DNA from: Luteibacter anthropi
GTDB lineage: Bacteria > Pseudomonadota > Gammaproteobacteria > Xanthomonadales > Rhodanobacteraceae
DNA: 64,000 bases
Direction of reading: 5' to 3'
Assembly: GCF_011759365.1 (NCBI RefSeq)
Contig: NZ_JAARLZ010000003.1
Location: 485,021-549,020 of the forward strand
The first letter of the stretch is position 1. Each line of letters starts with the position of its first letter. The notes beneath the pieces were generated by a model. That model did not search any database. It was not told the DNA's origin and saw nothing but the letters and a program-made list of their open reading frames with translations. Shown piece after piece: positions 34,083 to 42,703 of the stretch. The translations under genes were made by a program, and so were the position numbers.

Positions 34083-34973
34083 TTGGATCCGTCTACCCGC
34101 ACGCGCTATCGCGGGCGTTTCGCCCCCTCTCCCACCGGCGCCCTGCACTTCGGTTCGCTGGTGGCCGCCGTCGGCAGCTGGCTGGTAGCAAGACACGCCA
34201 GTGGTGACTGGCTGCTGCGCGTGGAAGACATCGACCCGCCGCGCGAGGTTCCCGGCGCCGCGGCAGGCATCCTCGCCGCCCTCGATGCCTTCGGCCTGCA
34301 TGCCGACGAGCCGGTGGTCTACCAGTCCCGTCGCCAGGCCCTCTACGAGTCCGCCTTCGAGCGTCTTCGCGAGGCCGGGGAGGTGTTCCCCTGTTGGTGC
34401 AGCCGGGCCGACCTGGCGCCGCATGGGGGTATCCATCGCGACGGTCGGTGTGTGGCGGCACCTGATCCGCAACGTCCGCCTGCCTGGCGCCTGCGGGTGC
34501 CGGACGAAACCCTGCGCTGGACCGATGAACTCCAGGGCCCTCAAGAGGAAAACCTGCGTGACGTGGCAGGTGACTTCGTCATCCGCCGCGTCGAGGGCCT
34601 GTGGGCCTACCAGTTGGCCTGCGTGGTGGACGACGCCGACCAGGGCATCACCCACGTGGTGCGCGGAGCCGACCTGCTGGAATCCACCGCCCGGCAGATC
34701 TATCTGCAACGCGTTCTCGGCCTGACGACGCCCGGCTACCTGCACCTGCCACTGGTACTGGATGGCGAGGGCCGCAAGCTGTCCAAGTCGGCCGCGTCGC
34801 TACCGGTGGACCCGGCCGATCCCCTGCCCGCCCTCCGACGGGCCTTGGCATGGCTGGGCGTGCCGGCAGGCGACGCCGGGGACAGTCCCGGGGCCCTGCT
34901 GGCCTCGGCGCTGAACGGATTCCAGCCTGCGGCGCTTCGCCGCAGTAGTCTTACCCCGGCGCCGGCGTTATAA
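34083..34973 (+). CDS. gluQ: Glutamyl-Q tRNA(Asp) synthetase
   Basis: 296 residues with a TTG start at 34083. It is a truncated GluRS-like catalytic domain with the first class I signature RFAPSPTGALHFGSLVAAV, RVEDIDPPRE, a partial zinc-site CWCSR, and the second signature GRKLSKSAAS (KLSKS) near 233-242. It lacks the anticodon-binding domain, which is characteristic of GluQ-RS, the enzyme that adds glutamate to queuosine in tRNA-Asp. The queuosine gene queA is also in this window (50763-51800). A phaB-type gene follows on the same strand after 49 bases. Confidence 0.93.
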   Translation: MDPSTRTRYRGRFAPSPTGALHFGSLVAAVGSWLVARHASGDWLLRVEDIDPPREVPGAAAGILAALDAFGLHADEPVVYQSRRQALYESAFERLREAGEVFPCWCSRADLAPHGGIHRDGRCVAAPDPQRPPAWRLRVPDETLRWTDELQGPQEENLRDVAGDFVIRRVEGLWAYQLACVVDDADQGITHVVRGADLLESTARQIYLQRVLGLTTPGYLHLPLVLDGEGRKLSKSAASLPVDPADPLPALRRALAWLGVPAGDAGDSPGALLASALNGFQPAALRRSSLTPAPAL

Positions 34974-35022
34974 AAATCGTTTGCCCGCCACGCGGGCCAC
35001 TCCATTACGGGACACGGCTGGG

Positions 35023-35775
35023 ATGAAGCACGGCATCACGCAACGCACGGCGCTGGTCACCGGCGGCACCGGGGGCATAGGCACGGCGATCGTGCGCTAC
35101 CTTGCCCGCCAGGGCCACCGGGTGGCCACCAACTACCGCGACGACGCCAGGGCCGCGGCATGGCGCGAGGACATGATCCGCGACGGCATCGACGTGGTGA
35201 TGGTCAAGGGAGACGTTTCCGATCCTCATTCGGCGGCGGACATGATCCGCGGCGTGGAGGAACTGGCTGGTCCGGTCGAGATCCTCATCAACAACGCCGG
35301 CATCACCCGCGACACCACCTTCCACAAGATGGACTACCAGCAGTGGACCGAGGTGGTGAACACCAACCTCAACGCCTGCTTCAACGTCACCCGCCCGGTC
35401 ATCGAGGGCATGCGCTCCCGCCAATGGGGTCGCATCGTTCAGATCAGCTCGATCAACGGCCAGAAGGGCCAGTACGGCCAGGCCAACTACGCCGCCGCCA
35501 AGGCCGGCGTGCATGGTTTCACGATCTCGCTCGCGCAGGAAAACGCCCGCTTCGGCATCACGGTGAATACCGTATCGCCGGGCTACGTGGGTACGGACCT
35601 GGTGATGGCCGTGCCGGAAGATATCCGCGCCAAGATCGTCGCGCAGATTCCTGTCGGCCGCCTCGGGCGTCCGGATGAAATCGCGCACGCGGTGGCCTTC
35701 CTCACCTCCGAGGAATCCAGCTGGATCACCGGCTCGAACCTGGCCATCAACGGCGGCCACTACATGGGCTGGTAA
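35023..35775 (+). CDS. phaB: Acetoacetyl-CoA reductase (PhaB/PhbB-type SDR)
   Basis: 250 residues from ATG 35023 (MKHGITQRTALVTGG). Classical short-chain dehydrogenase: TGGTGGIGTAI cofactor loop, NNAGITRD near 90, catalytic Ser in IVQISSINGQKGQYGQ, then YAAAKAG (Tyr/Lys pair), and VSPGYVGTD. NAGITRDTTFHKMDYQQW and GQKGQYGQANYAAAKAG are typical of PhaB, the NADPH enzyme making 3-hydroxybutyryl-CoA for polyhydroxybutyrate. No phaA or phaC is adjacent, so fatty-acid-type 3-ketoacyl reduction is an alternative. A REP pair follows eight bases after the stop. Confidence 0.87.
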   Translation: MKHGITQRTALVTGGTGGIGTAIVRYLARQGHRVATNYRDDARAAAWREDMIRDGIDVVMVKGDVSDPHSAADMIRGVEELAGPVEILINNAGITRDTTFHKMDYQQWTEVVNTNLNACFNVTRPVIEGMRSRQWGRIVQISSINGQKGQYGQANYAAAKAGVHGFTISLAQENARFGITVNTVSPGYVGTDLVMAVPEDIRAKIVAQIPVGRLGRPDEIAHAVAFLTSEESSWITGSNLAINGGHYMGW

Positions 35776-35782
35776 ACGCCCC

Positions 35783-35871
35783 TGTAGGAGCGCGCCTTGC
35801 GCGCGACCGGTTCTGACGAAACCCATGGGGCTCGTCGCACAGTCCGGTCGCGCGCAAGGCGCGCTCCTACA
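35783..35871. repeat. Paired REP between convergent genes
   Basis: The left arm is TGTAGGAGCGCGCCTTGCGC and the right arm ends GGCGCGCTCCTACA. It lies between phaB (plus strand) and the catalase-family gene (minus strand). The right arm contributes the TAG stop codon of the catalase-family gene. Confidence 0.9.
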
Positions 35872-36970
35872 ACAGGTTTGCGATGTCGCGGGGTTCGCGG
35901 ATATCCACCTTATTGTGGTGCGCGCGGAACTTCGCCATCACCTGATAGGCCAGCCGGCGCGCACGCATCACGGAACCCAGCGGCCGGTGTGCGGCGATGC
36001 CGTGCCACGGGCTGAATGACAAGCCATCGTCGATGGCTTGTCGACGCGACTCGTTCCACGCAGGCTGTGGCGCCAGCACGATACGCGCCACATCGATGTA
36101 CGGGCTCTTTTCTTCCGGCCACGGCACCGAGGCGTCCTCGACGGGCATCGTCTCCGGGTCGGTCAGGAATTGCACACGCACGTCCCACTCGCCTCCCTGC
36201 GCTGCGAAGTGTTCCTGCACCGCCTCGCGCAGGCCATCGGGCCGTCCGTTGACCTCGACATGCGCGCCGGTCAGCTTCGTGAGATTCGGCGAACGCGGTG
36301 CAATGCACAGCTTCACCACATAATCGCCGAAACGCAGCGGTGCCTGGCTGTAATAGGTGTCGCCCAGCGGGTGTGTCTCCGGCTGCCCGCCGAGGGCCAG
36401 CAAGGTCGAGCTCTTTCCACCGAAGGCTTCGACGACGCGCTCTGCACCACGCAGTACGGCGGAAAGGGCCTTCTTGGCGCCTTCGGCACGATCGGTGGTG
36501 GCGGCCACCAGCTTCAGCGAGCCGGAAAATTTCTTCGCCGTCGCCGCCTTGAATGCCGGGCCGTTGGCCAGCACGAAATCCTGCGTGACGTCGTTTTCGC
36601 TACCCGGCAGACGCTCGCCGTCCACACCGACGATCTTCACCGCCATGCCACGCGGGGTGGACACGCTATCGTCAAGCAGGTCGCCGGGAATCGTGGACAG
36701 TCGCATCACGAGGGGCCACGTGCCGGGCCTGGCAAAGATGCCTTGCGCCAGTTCCCGGGGCAGGTCGCCGGGGACGATGAGTTCGCCTGTCAGCAGTCCG
36801 TGGCTCTTCGCATGTACCGAGCGGTAGGCGTGCTTTTCGTGTTCCAGCGTCGTGGTGTTGATGCCGGTGAGGGTTTCGATCAATTCCTCGGCCGTCTCGG
36901 CTTCATCGTCGCCGACGTGCTCCAGCGCATCGTTGTAGAGGATCGGAGCGGGATGAAGCGACAAGGGCAT
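35867..36970 (-). CDS. Catalase-family haem protein
   Basis: 367 residues, shorter than monofunctional catalases (about 480-500) and closer to the SrpA/catalase-related group. HGLLTGELIVPGDLP, LVMRLSTIPGDLLDDSVSTP, RGMAVKIVGV and QDFVLANGPAFKA resemble the catalase core around the distal side. The proximal region near the C-terminus, where catalases have R-x-F-x-Y, reads RLAYQVMAKFRAHHN, which differs. It may be a peroxidase-like or fatty-acid-dependent enzyme rather than a true catalase. Its stop codon TAG falls inside a REP element. Confidence 0.75.
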   Translation of the reverse strand: MPLSLHPAPILYNDALEHVGDDEAETAEELIETLTGINTTTLEHEKHAYRSVHAKSHGLLTGELIVPGDLPRELAQGIFARPGTWPLVMRLSTIPGDLLDDSVSTPRGMAVKIVGVDGERLPGSENDVTQDFVLANGPAFKAATAKKFSGSLKLVAATTDRAEGAKKALSAVLRGAERVVEAFGGKSSTLLALGGQPETHPLGDTYYSQAPLRFGDYVVKLCIAPRSPNLTKLTGAHVEVNGRPDGLREAVQEHFAAQGGEWDVRVQFLTDPETMPVEDASVPWPEEKSPYIDVARIVLAPQPAWNESRRQAIDDGLSFSPWHGIAAHRPLGSVMRARRLAYQVMAKFRAHHNKVDIREPRDIANLL

Positions 36971-37024
36971 GGCACGACCTCCGGACGGGATCGGAAGATC
37001 GTCACCGCGCCCACGTGAACTCCA

Positions 37025-37094
37025 TGTAGGAGCGTGCTTGCGCGCGACTTGAGCGAAGCCGCCTGTCCGGTCGCGCGCGAGGCGCGCTCCTACA
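37025..37094. repeat. Paired REP element
   Basis: The left arm is TGTAGGAGCGTGCTTGCGCG and the right arm ends GGCGCGCTCCTACA. A shortened relic (GGTCGCGCGAGGCGCGATC) follows at about 37104. Confidence 0.88.
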
Positions 37095-37133
37095 GGAGAG
37101 TGCGGTCGCGCGAGGCGCGATCTTCCCCGCTTT

Positions 37134-37160
37134 TGTAGGAGCGTGCTTGCGCGCGACCGG
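37134..37160. repeat. REP half-element
   Basis: TGTAGGAGCGTGCTTGCGCG followed by CGACCGG, ending 28 bases before the TpsB gene stop codon. Confidence 0.85.
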
Positions 37161-37188
37161 TGGGTGAGGTAGCGCGCAGGCGTTGCTA

Positions 37189-38859
37189 TTACTTGAAGCG
37201 ATAGCTGAACGTCAGGTTCCAGCGCTTCTCGCGGGTGGTGCTTTCCGGTGGCTTGTCGCCGGTGGGTTTGGCCAGGGCGAGATCAATGGTGTAGTGCTTC
37301 GCATCGGAGAAACGCACGCCAACCGCCGCCGAGTCGAGATGGTTGATCAGTGGCCGTGCACCGTTGAGGTAGACGCGCGCACTCTGATACGCCACGTACG
37401 GCACGATCGACTTCACCCACGTATCGCCTGACACGAACGCTCGATTCACTTCCGCCGATGCACCCCAGCCACTGTCGCCGGCCGCATCGCCGGGGTCATA
37501 GGCATAGGCGTAGCTCGGTCCACCGAAGTTGATCTGCTCGGTCGACGGCAGCGAATCCTTGCTGTATTGGCCCGTCAGCCGGAACACGGCACCGAACTTG
37601 TGGCCTAGCTGCTGTGACCACAGCCCATTGATCATGTAGCGGGTGAACGTAGTGTCTGGCAACGCCACCGACACGCCTCCCGGTACATTGGTCAGTGCCC
37701 GCGAATAAGCCCCCATGCCGTCGAAACCATGTGCCACGGCGAAGCTGAATTGCTCCGTGTGTTTCTCGGCGATCTTCAGCCATGCCAGCTCTGCATTGAG
37801 TACGCGCACATTCGACTGCAACGCGATGAATGCCCCGGTATCCACGTTGTGATAACGGTCGTCCTGTTTCGACCCATAGAAACCGATCGTCAGGTTCAGG
37901 CGCTTCGTGTTGGTGAGGATGATCGGATAGCTGGTGGAAAGCGCCAGCTTGCTCTGGCTCAGTCGATGATCGAGGTACGACGGCAGCTGGCTGTTGTCGG
38001 TATCCGGGTTGCCCCAGTAGCGGCTGGCATCCACCTTGGCCTGCCAGCCACGCGAACCGATCGGCTCCAGCCAGGTCGCCGCGTAATAGCGCTGCCCGCC
38101 ACCATTGGGAATCAGCGTCGATATGCTCAGCTGCTCACCCAGTGGCGTGAGTCCGTTCTCCTGCAGCGATAACACGCCCTGAGTACCGGGGTGGTTGAAA
38201 TCGACGCCATAACTCGCGTCATAGCGCTGCCGGGTGACATCGAGATCCAGCCGCGTTGCACCGTCGGTGGTCGTGGGCGCCGGTACGTTGGCCGCCACCT
38301 TCACGCCGGGCAGCATGCCCAGAAGCTGGGTGTAACGCTCGAAGGTCTCCTGTCGCAGCGGACGTTCGTCGACGAGGTGCTGGGCCATGGCGCGGATGCG
38401 CTTGTCCATGTTGCCCGTGTCACCCTTGACCTGCACGTCGGCGACGTAGCCTTCCACCACCGTGATGCGCACGACGCCACCGGCGAAATCCTGGGACGGC
38501 ACGAAGGCGAACGACAGCGCATAGCCCTGTTGCTTGTACATCGCCGTGACCTTGTCGCAGGCGGCGATCAGGTCGCGCACCGTCACTTCCTTCCCGCGCA
38601 TCGGCGAGAAGACGTCGGCGACCTTGTCGAAGGAAATCGATTTCACCCCGCTCACGTCGAAACGGGATGGCGTGATCCGGCTGGCGAGCAAGGCCTCCAT
38701 GGCCTGGGTCGGAGCCTGCACGTTGACCTTGACCGCGGGCGCCTCTTTGGGGACTTCGACGCGCGGAAGGGTTTGCAGTGGATTGGCCGGGACGCGAACC
38801 TGCGCCTGGGCGGAACATACGACGGTGATGCCAGCGAGGCAGCCGAACCATCGATTCAT
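37189..38859 (-). CDS. TpsB outer-membrane transporter (ShlB/FhaC/HecB family)
   Basis: 556 residues from ATG at 38859, preceded by CAGGGAGAACCC. A signal peptide (FGCLAGITVVCSAQAQ) is followed by POTRA-type sequence (FDVSGVKSISFDKVADVFSP; LSFAFVPSQDFAGGVVRITV; EGYVADVQV) and a C-terminal 16-strand-type barrel with repeated aromatic-ended strands, closing with KRWNLTFSYRFK. TpsB proteins move one large partner across the outer membrane. The upstream neighbour is a Gly-rich lipoprotein without an evident TPS domain, so the usual haemagglutinin-like partner is missing and this pairing is unusual. The two genes are about 110 bases apart and likely co-expressed. Confidence 0.88.
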   Translation of the reverse strand: MNRWFGCLAGITVVCSAQAQVRVPANPLQTLPRVEVPKEAPAVKVNVQAPTQAMEALLASRITPSRFDVSGVKSISFDKVADVFSPMRGKEVTVRDLIAACDKVTAMYKQQGYALSFAFVPSQDFAGGVVRITVVEGYVADVQVKGDTGNMDKRIRAMAQHLVDERPLRQETFERYTQLLGMLPGVKVAANVPAPTTTDGATRLDLDVTRQRYDASYGVDFNHPGTQGVLSLQENGLTPLGEQLSISTLIPNGGGQRYYAATWLEPIGSRGWQAKVDASRYWGNPDTDNSQLPSYLDHRLSQSKLALSTSYPIILTNTKRLNLTIGFYGSKQDDRYHNVDTGAFIALQSNVRVLNAELAWLKIAEKHTEQFSFAVAHGFDGMGAYSRALTNVPGGVSVALPDTTFTRYMINGLWSQQLGHKFGAVFRLTGQYSKDSLPSTEQINFGGPSYAYAYDPGDAAGDSGWGASAEVNRAFVSGDTWVKSIVPYVAYQSARVYLNGARPLINHLDSAAVGVRFSDAKHYTIDLALAKPTGDKPPESTTREKRWNLTFSYRFK

Positions 38860-38933
38860 GGGTTCTCCCTGCAAACGATGACGAACGTCGCCCTGCCCGG
38901 TCGACGCCATCGGTGGATCCCACTACCCGGGAG

Positions 38934-38958
38934 GCAGGTGGCGCATCGCGCCACCTGC
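38934..38958. promoter_or_regulatory. Perfect 11-bp hairpin between the Gly-rich lipoprotein gene and tpsB
   Basis: GCAGGTGGCGC, loop ATC, GCGCCACCTGC: a perfect stem just after the lipoprotein stop (38971) in the direction of transcription. No T-run follows on the minus strand, so it may be a transcript-stabilising or partial attenuating hairpin setting the lipoprotein:TpsB ratio rather than a full terminator. Confidence 0.6.
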
Positions 38959-38970
38959 TCCGGTCCATCC

Positions 38971-40725
38971 CTAGTGCTTCTTGATGCCCAGCACCGCGCC
39001 GAGGCCCGCGCCCACGTCGACACTGCCACCCGTGCTGCTCGTGCCACCGGCCACTGACCCGACCGTGTTGCTCACGCCGCTGACCACACCACCCACCAGG
39101 GAACTGACTGCATTCTGCGCGCCGCCCCCCGTTCCGGTCCCAGCATTTGCGGCATTACTGACCGTCGCTACCGTATTGCTGACCGTGGAGGCCACGGTGC
39201 TGGTGAGCGCACTGACCACGTTGCCCGCCCCGCCGGTGCCGCTGCCGGTACCGCCGCTGGCGCCCGTGAGGCCCGTGGCATTGGCGACCTGGTTGACCAG
39301 GTTGTTCACCGGCTGGGTCACGGCGGCGGCAGGCGAACTGGCGGACGTGATCGTCGCCACGGTACTGGCCGTGTTGTTCAGCAGGCTCGCCACCGGCGTA
39401 GTCACCGGCGACAGTGCGGCCAGCGGGCTGCCCGACGCCGTCAGGCCGGACACCGTGGTCGCTGCCGCGTTGATCGTATTGCCCAGGCCGGTGCCTGTAT
39501 TCGCGATCGTCGCGTTGGCGCCACCCGCCGCACCGACACCCGTGTTGAGCGTCGTGCTGAGCGCGCCCAGCGTGCCGCCGGTATTCGACAGCAGGTTGCC
39601 GGCCAGCGAGGTCACGCCGCCTGCCGCACCCGGCGCCGAGGTGGCCGAGACCTGCGCACCGAGGTTGCTGATGCCCGTGGCGACGCCGCCGGTCACCCCA
39701 CCGGCCGCCGAACCCGCCGCTGCCACGAGGTTGCCGGAGTTCACCGGGCTGGCGCTGCTGCCCAGTGCGCCGGCGAGCGGCGTCACGACGCTGCTCAGGG
39801 TCTGGGTCAGGGTCGTGCCGCCGGAAGAGCCGAGGGCTCCGCCGAGCTGACCACCCAGCTGCTGCACACCCGTACCGAGCTTGTCCACGACGGTACCGAC
39901 CGTGGCCGTGATCGGGCTGATCGGCGTACCGCCGCCCACGCTGCTGACACCAGCGCCGACGTTGTTCACCGCCTTGCCTACATCGGTGACGACGTTATCC
40001 GTGCTGCCAAGGGTCACGCCCACCGGGTTGGAAATGTTGCCGGTCTGGCCGAGGCCGTTGGTGACGCCGTTGCCCAAGGCCGTCACGGCATTGCCGAGAT
40101 CGCCGACGGCGCCGCCGAGCGACGTGGTGAGGCCGCTGGTGCCACCCAGTGCCGTGATGGCCGGGATCTGGCTGCCAACGCCGGAAACGGTGCCGCCGAC
40201 GGCCGAAATGATGTTGCCCAGGCCGGTGCTCACGGCGCCAACGGCATTGCTGGGCGGCGGGGTGGGCGTCGTTCCACCGCCTCCGTTGTTGCCGCCTCCA
40301 CCGTTGTTGCCACCGCCTCCGTTGTTACCGCCTCCACCGTTGTTACCACCACCGCCGTTATTCCCGCCGCCACCATTGGTGCCGCCACCGCCGTTGGTCC
40401 CACCTCCACCATTGGTTCCGCCACCGCCGTTGGTGCCGCCTCCACCATTACTGCCGCCACCGCCGTTGGAGCCGGTGCCGCCGGAGCCGGAACCGCCGTT
40501 GTCACCCGAGCCGGTGCCACCGCTACCCGAGCCGCCGGAACCGCCGCCGTTATCGCTGCTTCCGCCGGACCCGCCGGCACCACTCGGATTCACCGTCGCA
40601 CCGGAGCCACCACCGGAATGGGTGGAGCTGTGTCCGCTGCATGCGGTGATCGAGACCATGGCCGCGAGGATGCAACTGGCCAACAAAGTGCGGGTAAAAA
40701 CCTTGCCGAATGTCTGCTCGCTCAT
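38971..40725 (-). CDS. Large Gly-rich repetitive lipoprotein, probable TpsB partner
   Basis: 584 residues. The signal peptide ends in a lipobox (MVSITACSG), giving a lipidated Cys. Next is a Gly/Ser/Asn region with eleven copies of a six-residue unit of type (S/T/N)NGGGG (near 85-150), a Pro spacer (TPTPPPSN), then about 400 residues of repeats rich in Gly, Ala, Val, Thr and Ser built on GxxVxxLG-like units, ending GAVLGIKKH. Similar proteins beside TpsB genes are often labelled collagen-like, but a strict Gly-x-y pattern is not seen here. It is probably a surface adhesin or matrix protein. A perfect Clp/CRP box lies 67 bases upstream of the ATG. Confidence 0.78.
   Translation of the reverse strand: MSEQTFGKVFTRTLLASCILAAMVSITACSGHSSTHSGGGSGATVNPSGAGGSGGSSDNGGGSGGSGSGGTGSGDNGGSGSGGTGSNGGGGSNGGGGTNGGGGTNGGGGTNGGGGTNGGGGNNGGGGNNGGGGNNGGGGNNGGGGNNGGGGTTPTPPPSNAVGAVSTGLGNIISAVGGTVSGVGSQIPAITALGGTSGLTTSLGGAVGDLGNAVTALGNGVTNGLGQTGNISNPVGVTLGSTDNVVTDVGKAVNNVGAGVSSVGGGTPISPITATVGTVVDKLGTGVQQLGGQLGGALGSSGGTTLTQTLSSVVTPLAGALGSSASPVNSGNLVAAAGSAAGGVTGGVATGISNLGAQVSATSAPGAAGGVTSLAGNLLSNTGGTLGALSTTLNTGVGAAGGANATIANTGTGLGNTINAAATTVSGLTASGSPLAALSPVTTPVASLLNNTASTVATITSASSPAAAVTQPVNNLVNQVANATGLTGASGGTGSGTGGAGNVVSALTSTVASTVSNTVATVSNAANAGTGTGGGAQNAVSSLVGGVVSGVSNTVGSVAGGTSSTGGSVDVGAGLGAVLGIKKH
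40274..40471. repeat. 18-bp tandem repeats coding (S/T/N)NGGGG
   Basis: Eleven near-identical 18-bp units (for example CCGCCTCCACCGTTGTTG on the plus strand) inside the Gly-rich lipoprotein gene. The unit length is a multiple of three, so slippage would change protein length without shifting frame. Confidence 0.9.
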
Positions 40726-40791
40726 GATTCACTCCTGAACGCGTTGCGTTCTGGGTAGTGCCCCCCTGCCATGTGGGAGCGATTCGAGGAC

Positions 40792-40807
40792 TGTGACCCA
40801 CGTCACA
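40792..40807. promoter_or_regulatory. Perfect Clp/CRP-type binding site
   Basis: TGTGACCCACGTCACA matches TGTGA-N6-TCACA exactly. In Xanthomonadales such sites are bound by Clp, a CRP homologue that responds to cyclic di-GMP and controls surface and virulence functions. It lies 67-82 bases upstream of the ATG of the Gly-rich lipoprotein gene. Regulation of that gene and of tpsB is inferred from position. Confidence 0.75.
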
Positions 40808-40974
40808 TCCTTGTCTCCATCAAACGCCTGGCGCGAAAGACGGATTACGCAAAATTGGCTAGGGGCAGGGGTTGTTCTGTGCAAATTCGGAGAGTTGTTC
40901 AGGGGCGTCGCAGCGGGCGGAAAGACGTTCGATTGAAATGGTTAAATTGATTTTCTCGAGGGGTATCGCCTGAT

Positions 40975-41078
40975 CGGTCGCGCGCAAGGCGCGCTCCTAC
41001 AGGGCTAGGTTGTAGGAGCGCGCCCTGCGCGCGACCGGTAGGGCTAAGTTGTAGGAGCGCGCCTTGCGCGCGACCGGT
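40975..41078. repeat. Cluster of three REP half-elements
   Basis: One reverse copy (CGGTCGCGCGCAAGGCGCGC ending CTCCTACA) is followed by two direct forward copies (TGTAGGAGCGCGCCCTGCGC and TTGTAGGAGCGCGCCTTGCG). The interval 40726-41190 otherwise holds the Clp site at its left end and a terminator at its right end, and no gene. Confidence 0.88.
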
Positions 41079-41100
41079 CCGGCGCCCCCTACCCCCAAAT

Positions 41101-41160
41101 AAAAAAACGCCCCGGAAAACCCAACGCGCCAGACAGGCGCGCCAGGTCTTCCGGGACGTC
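41101..41160 (-). terminator. Strong terminator of the chemotaxis operon
   Basis: Read on the minus strand, ACGTCCCGGAAGACC pairs over about 14 positions (with G-U pairs) with GGTTTTCCGGGGCG, enclosing a smaller GGCGCGCC/GGCGCG palindrome, and is followed by seven T residues. It lies 30 bases after the stop of the last STAS gene. Confidence 0.88.
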
Positions 41161-41190
41161 TCCGTGACATCCCTTTCGGTGTCGGTTCCG

Positions 41191-41496
41191 TCAGTGCACG
41201 GTGAAAAGCTTGTCGAAGCCGGCGATACGCAAGGTATTGCGCAGCTGCGGGTTCGCATTGACCAGACGGATGTCGGCCCGGTCGCCACCGGCGTGTTCGC
41301 GCAGGAGCATCAGCATGCCCAGCGCGGAGCTGTCCATGGCGGTAACGTCTTCCAGGTCGAGGACGTAGCTGCGCACGGCCGCCACGTCGCCCAGGCAGGC
41401 GTCGTGGAAGGTGCGGTGGATCGAGAAGTCGAAGCGCTCGCCCAGGTGAAGGGTGAGGCAGCCCTGCTCGGTATCGTGGTGGATGTTGATCGCCAT
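41191..41496 (-). CDS. STAS-domain anti-anti-sigma-like protein (end of che operon)
   Basis: 101 residues, a lone STAS domain. The switch segment LEDVTAMDSSALGMLMLLRE contains the D-S-S pattern in which the Ser is normally phosphorylated by an anti-sigma-type kinase. ADIRLVNANPQLRNTLRIAGF is the typical last helix. It is the last gene before the operon terminator and lies 11 bases after the MCP-like gene. A second STAS protein stands at the other end of the cluster (50365-50682). Its partner kinase is not in view, so the output is unknown. Confidence 0.85.
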   Translation of the reverse strand: MAINIHHDTEQGCLTLHLGERFDFSIHRTFHDACLGDVAAVRSYVLDLEDVTAMDSSALGMLMLLREHAGGDRADIRLVNANPQLRNTLRIAGFDKLFTVH

Positions 41497-41507
41497 GGGT
41501 TATCCCT

Positions 41508-42686
41508 TCAGAACAGGTCGATGTCGCCGGCGGCCATGGACTGCTGCAACGCAGGTCCGCGCGAACGCAGGCGGGCGCGTTCGCGCTGCTCGGCCAGGCG
41601 GGTGCGCACGCGCTGGGCGCGGCTCGCCAGCTCGTTGGCGTCGGCCGGCGCGCAGGCCAGCTCTTCGATATCGCGGGTGCAGTCGGCCGTGATCTCCTGC
41701 AGATCGACCAGGCGCGAGCGCGTCTGGTGCAGCAGCTGGCTCAGGATGTCCTCGAACTGCAGCGAGCGGATGGTGGTGGACACGTCGTTGCCGAGGCCAC
41801 GGTTGATCGTGGCCGCCTCGTCGGCGGCGGCGCTGGTGCGTGCGTTGGTCTCGGTGATGTTCGACATCATCTCGTCGATGTCGCCCTTGGCCTGCAGCGC
41901 CACGTTCATGTCCTGCGAGGCCATGTGGCCCACCAGCTCGCGCAGCTGTTCCATCGCCGTGCGCGAACGCTCCACGTGGGTGCCGATCTTCTCGTTGAAC
42001 TGGTTGCTGTGCTGGGCGAGGTTGCGGATCTCGCCCGCCACCACCGCGAAGCCACGACCGGATTCACCGGCGCGGGCCGCTTCGATGGCTGCGTTGAGCG
42101 CCAGCAGGTTGGTTTCCTCGGCGATCGTGTTCACGTTCTTCAGCAGGGCGAACACGGCGTCCATTTCCTTCGCCATGCCGTCGATGCGGTAGACGATGCG
42201 CAGGCTTTCGCGCGACAGCTGCACGATGAGGCCCACGAAGTGTTCGAGCAGTCCGGCAGTGCGCGAGGCGAAGTCCTGCACCGAGATGCCCTTGCCTCCA
42301 CTCTCGATGATCTCGCTCAGCAGCTTCTGCTGCTTGCCGGTCTTCTGCGACAGGCCGTTGAAGCCACCGCCCAGTTCGGCCACGGCATCGCGCAGCAGGT
42401 CGAGGGCCTGGTTCAGTTCGCGGCTGGCGTGGCCCAGTTCGTCAACGATGGCGCTGCGCACGTCTTCCATGGCCTCGCGTACCGAGGCTTCCTCGCTGGA
42501 CGAGCTGTTGAGCACCACCTCGACGGCCGGCAACGGTGCCGGACGCAGGCTGATGGCGATCCAGGTCGCGGTAAGCAGTGCCACCACGACCGGGGCGACC
42601 CAGGCCGCATGGAACACGAGGACCAGGACCAGCGCCACGCCGCTGGCGGCGAAGCCGATGCTGCGTTCGTTCTTGGGAATGACCAT
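41508..42686 (-). CDS. Membrane-bound MCP-like signalling protein without periplasmic sensor
   Basis: 392 residues. Two closely spaced N-terminal membrane segments ([20 protein letters not shown] and [20 protein letters not shown]) leave almost no periplasmic loop. The cytoplasmic part is coiled-coil with an MCP-like tip [31 protein letters not shown] near 205-235. It lacks a HAMP domain and a docking pentapeptide, and the C-terminus is DIDLF. It may sense the membrane or cytoplasmic state and modulate CheA. It starts 17 bases after cheB and is followed by the STAS gene, so it belongs to the operon. Confidence 0.85.
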   Translation of the reverse strand: MVIPKNERSIGFAASGVALVLVLVFHAAWVAPVVVALLTATWIAISLRPAPLPAVEVVLNSSSSEEASVREAMEDVRSAIVDELGHASRELNQALDLLRDAVAELGGGFNGLSQKTGKQQKLLSEIIESGGKGISVQDFASRTAGLLEHFVGLIVQLSRESLRIVYRIDGMAKEMDAVFALLKNVNTIAEETNLLALNAAIEAARAGESGRGFAVVAGEIRNLAQHSNQFNEKIGTHVERSRTAMEQLRELVGHMASQDMNVALQAKGDIDEMMSNITETNARTSAAADEAATINRGLGNDVSTTIRSLQFEDILSQLLHQTRSRLVDLQEITADCTRDIEELACAPADANELASRAQRVRTRLAEQRERARLRSRGPALQQSMAAGDIDLF

Positions 42687-42703
42687 GATGAACTTCTCGG
42701 TTA

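Noticed and set aside
40274..40471. CRISPR-like regular repeats
   Set aside because: The 18-bp units are contiguous, in-frame and coding (NGGGG); there are no spacers.
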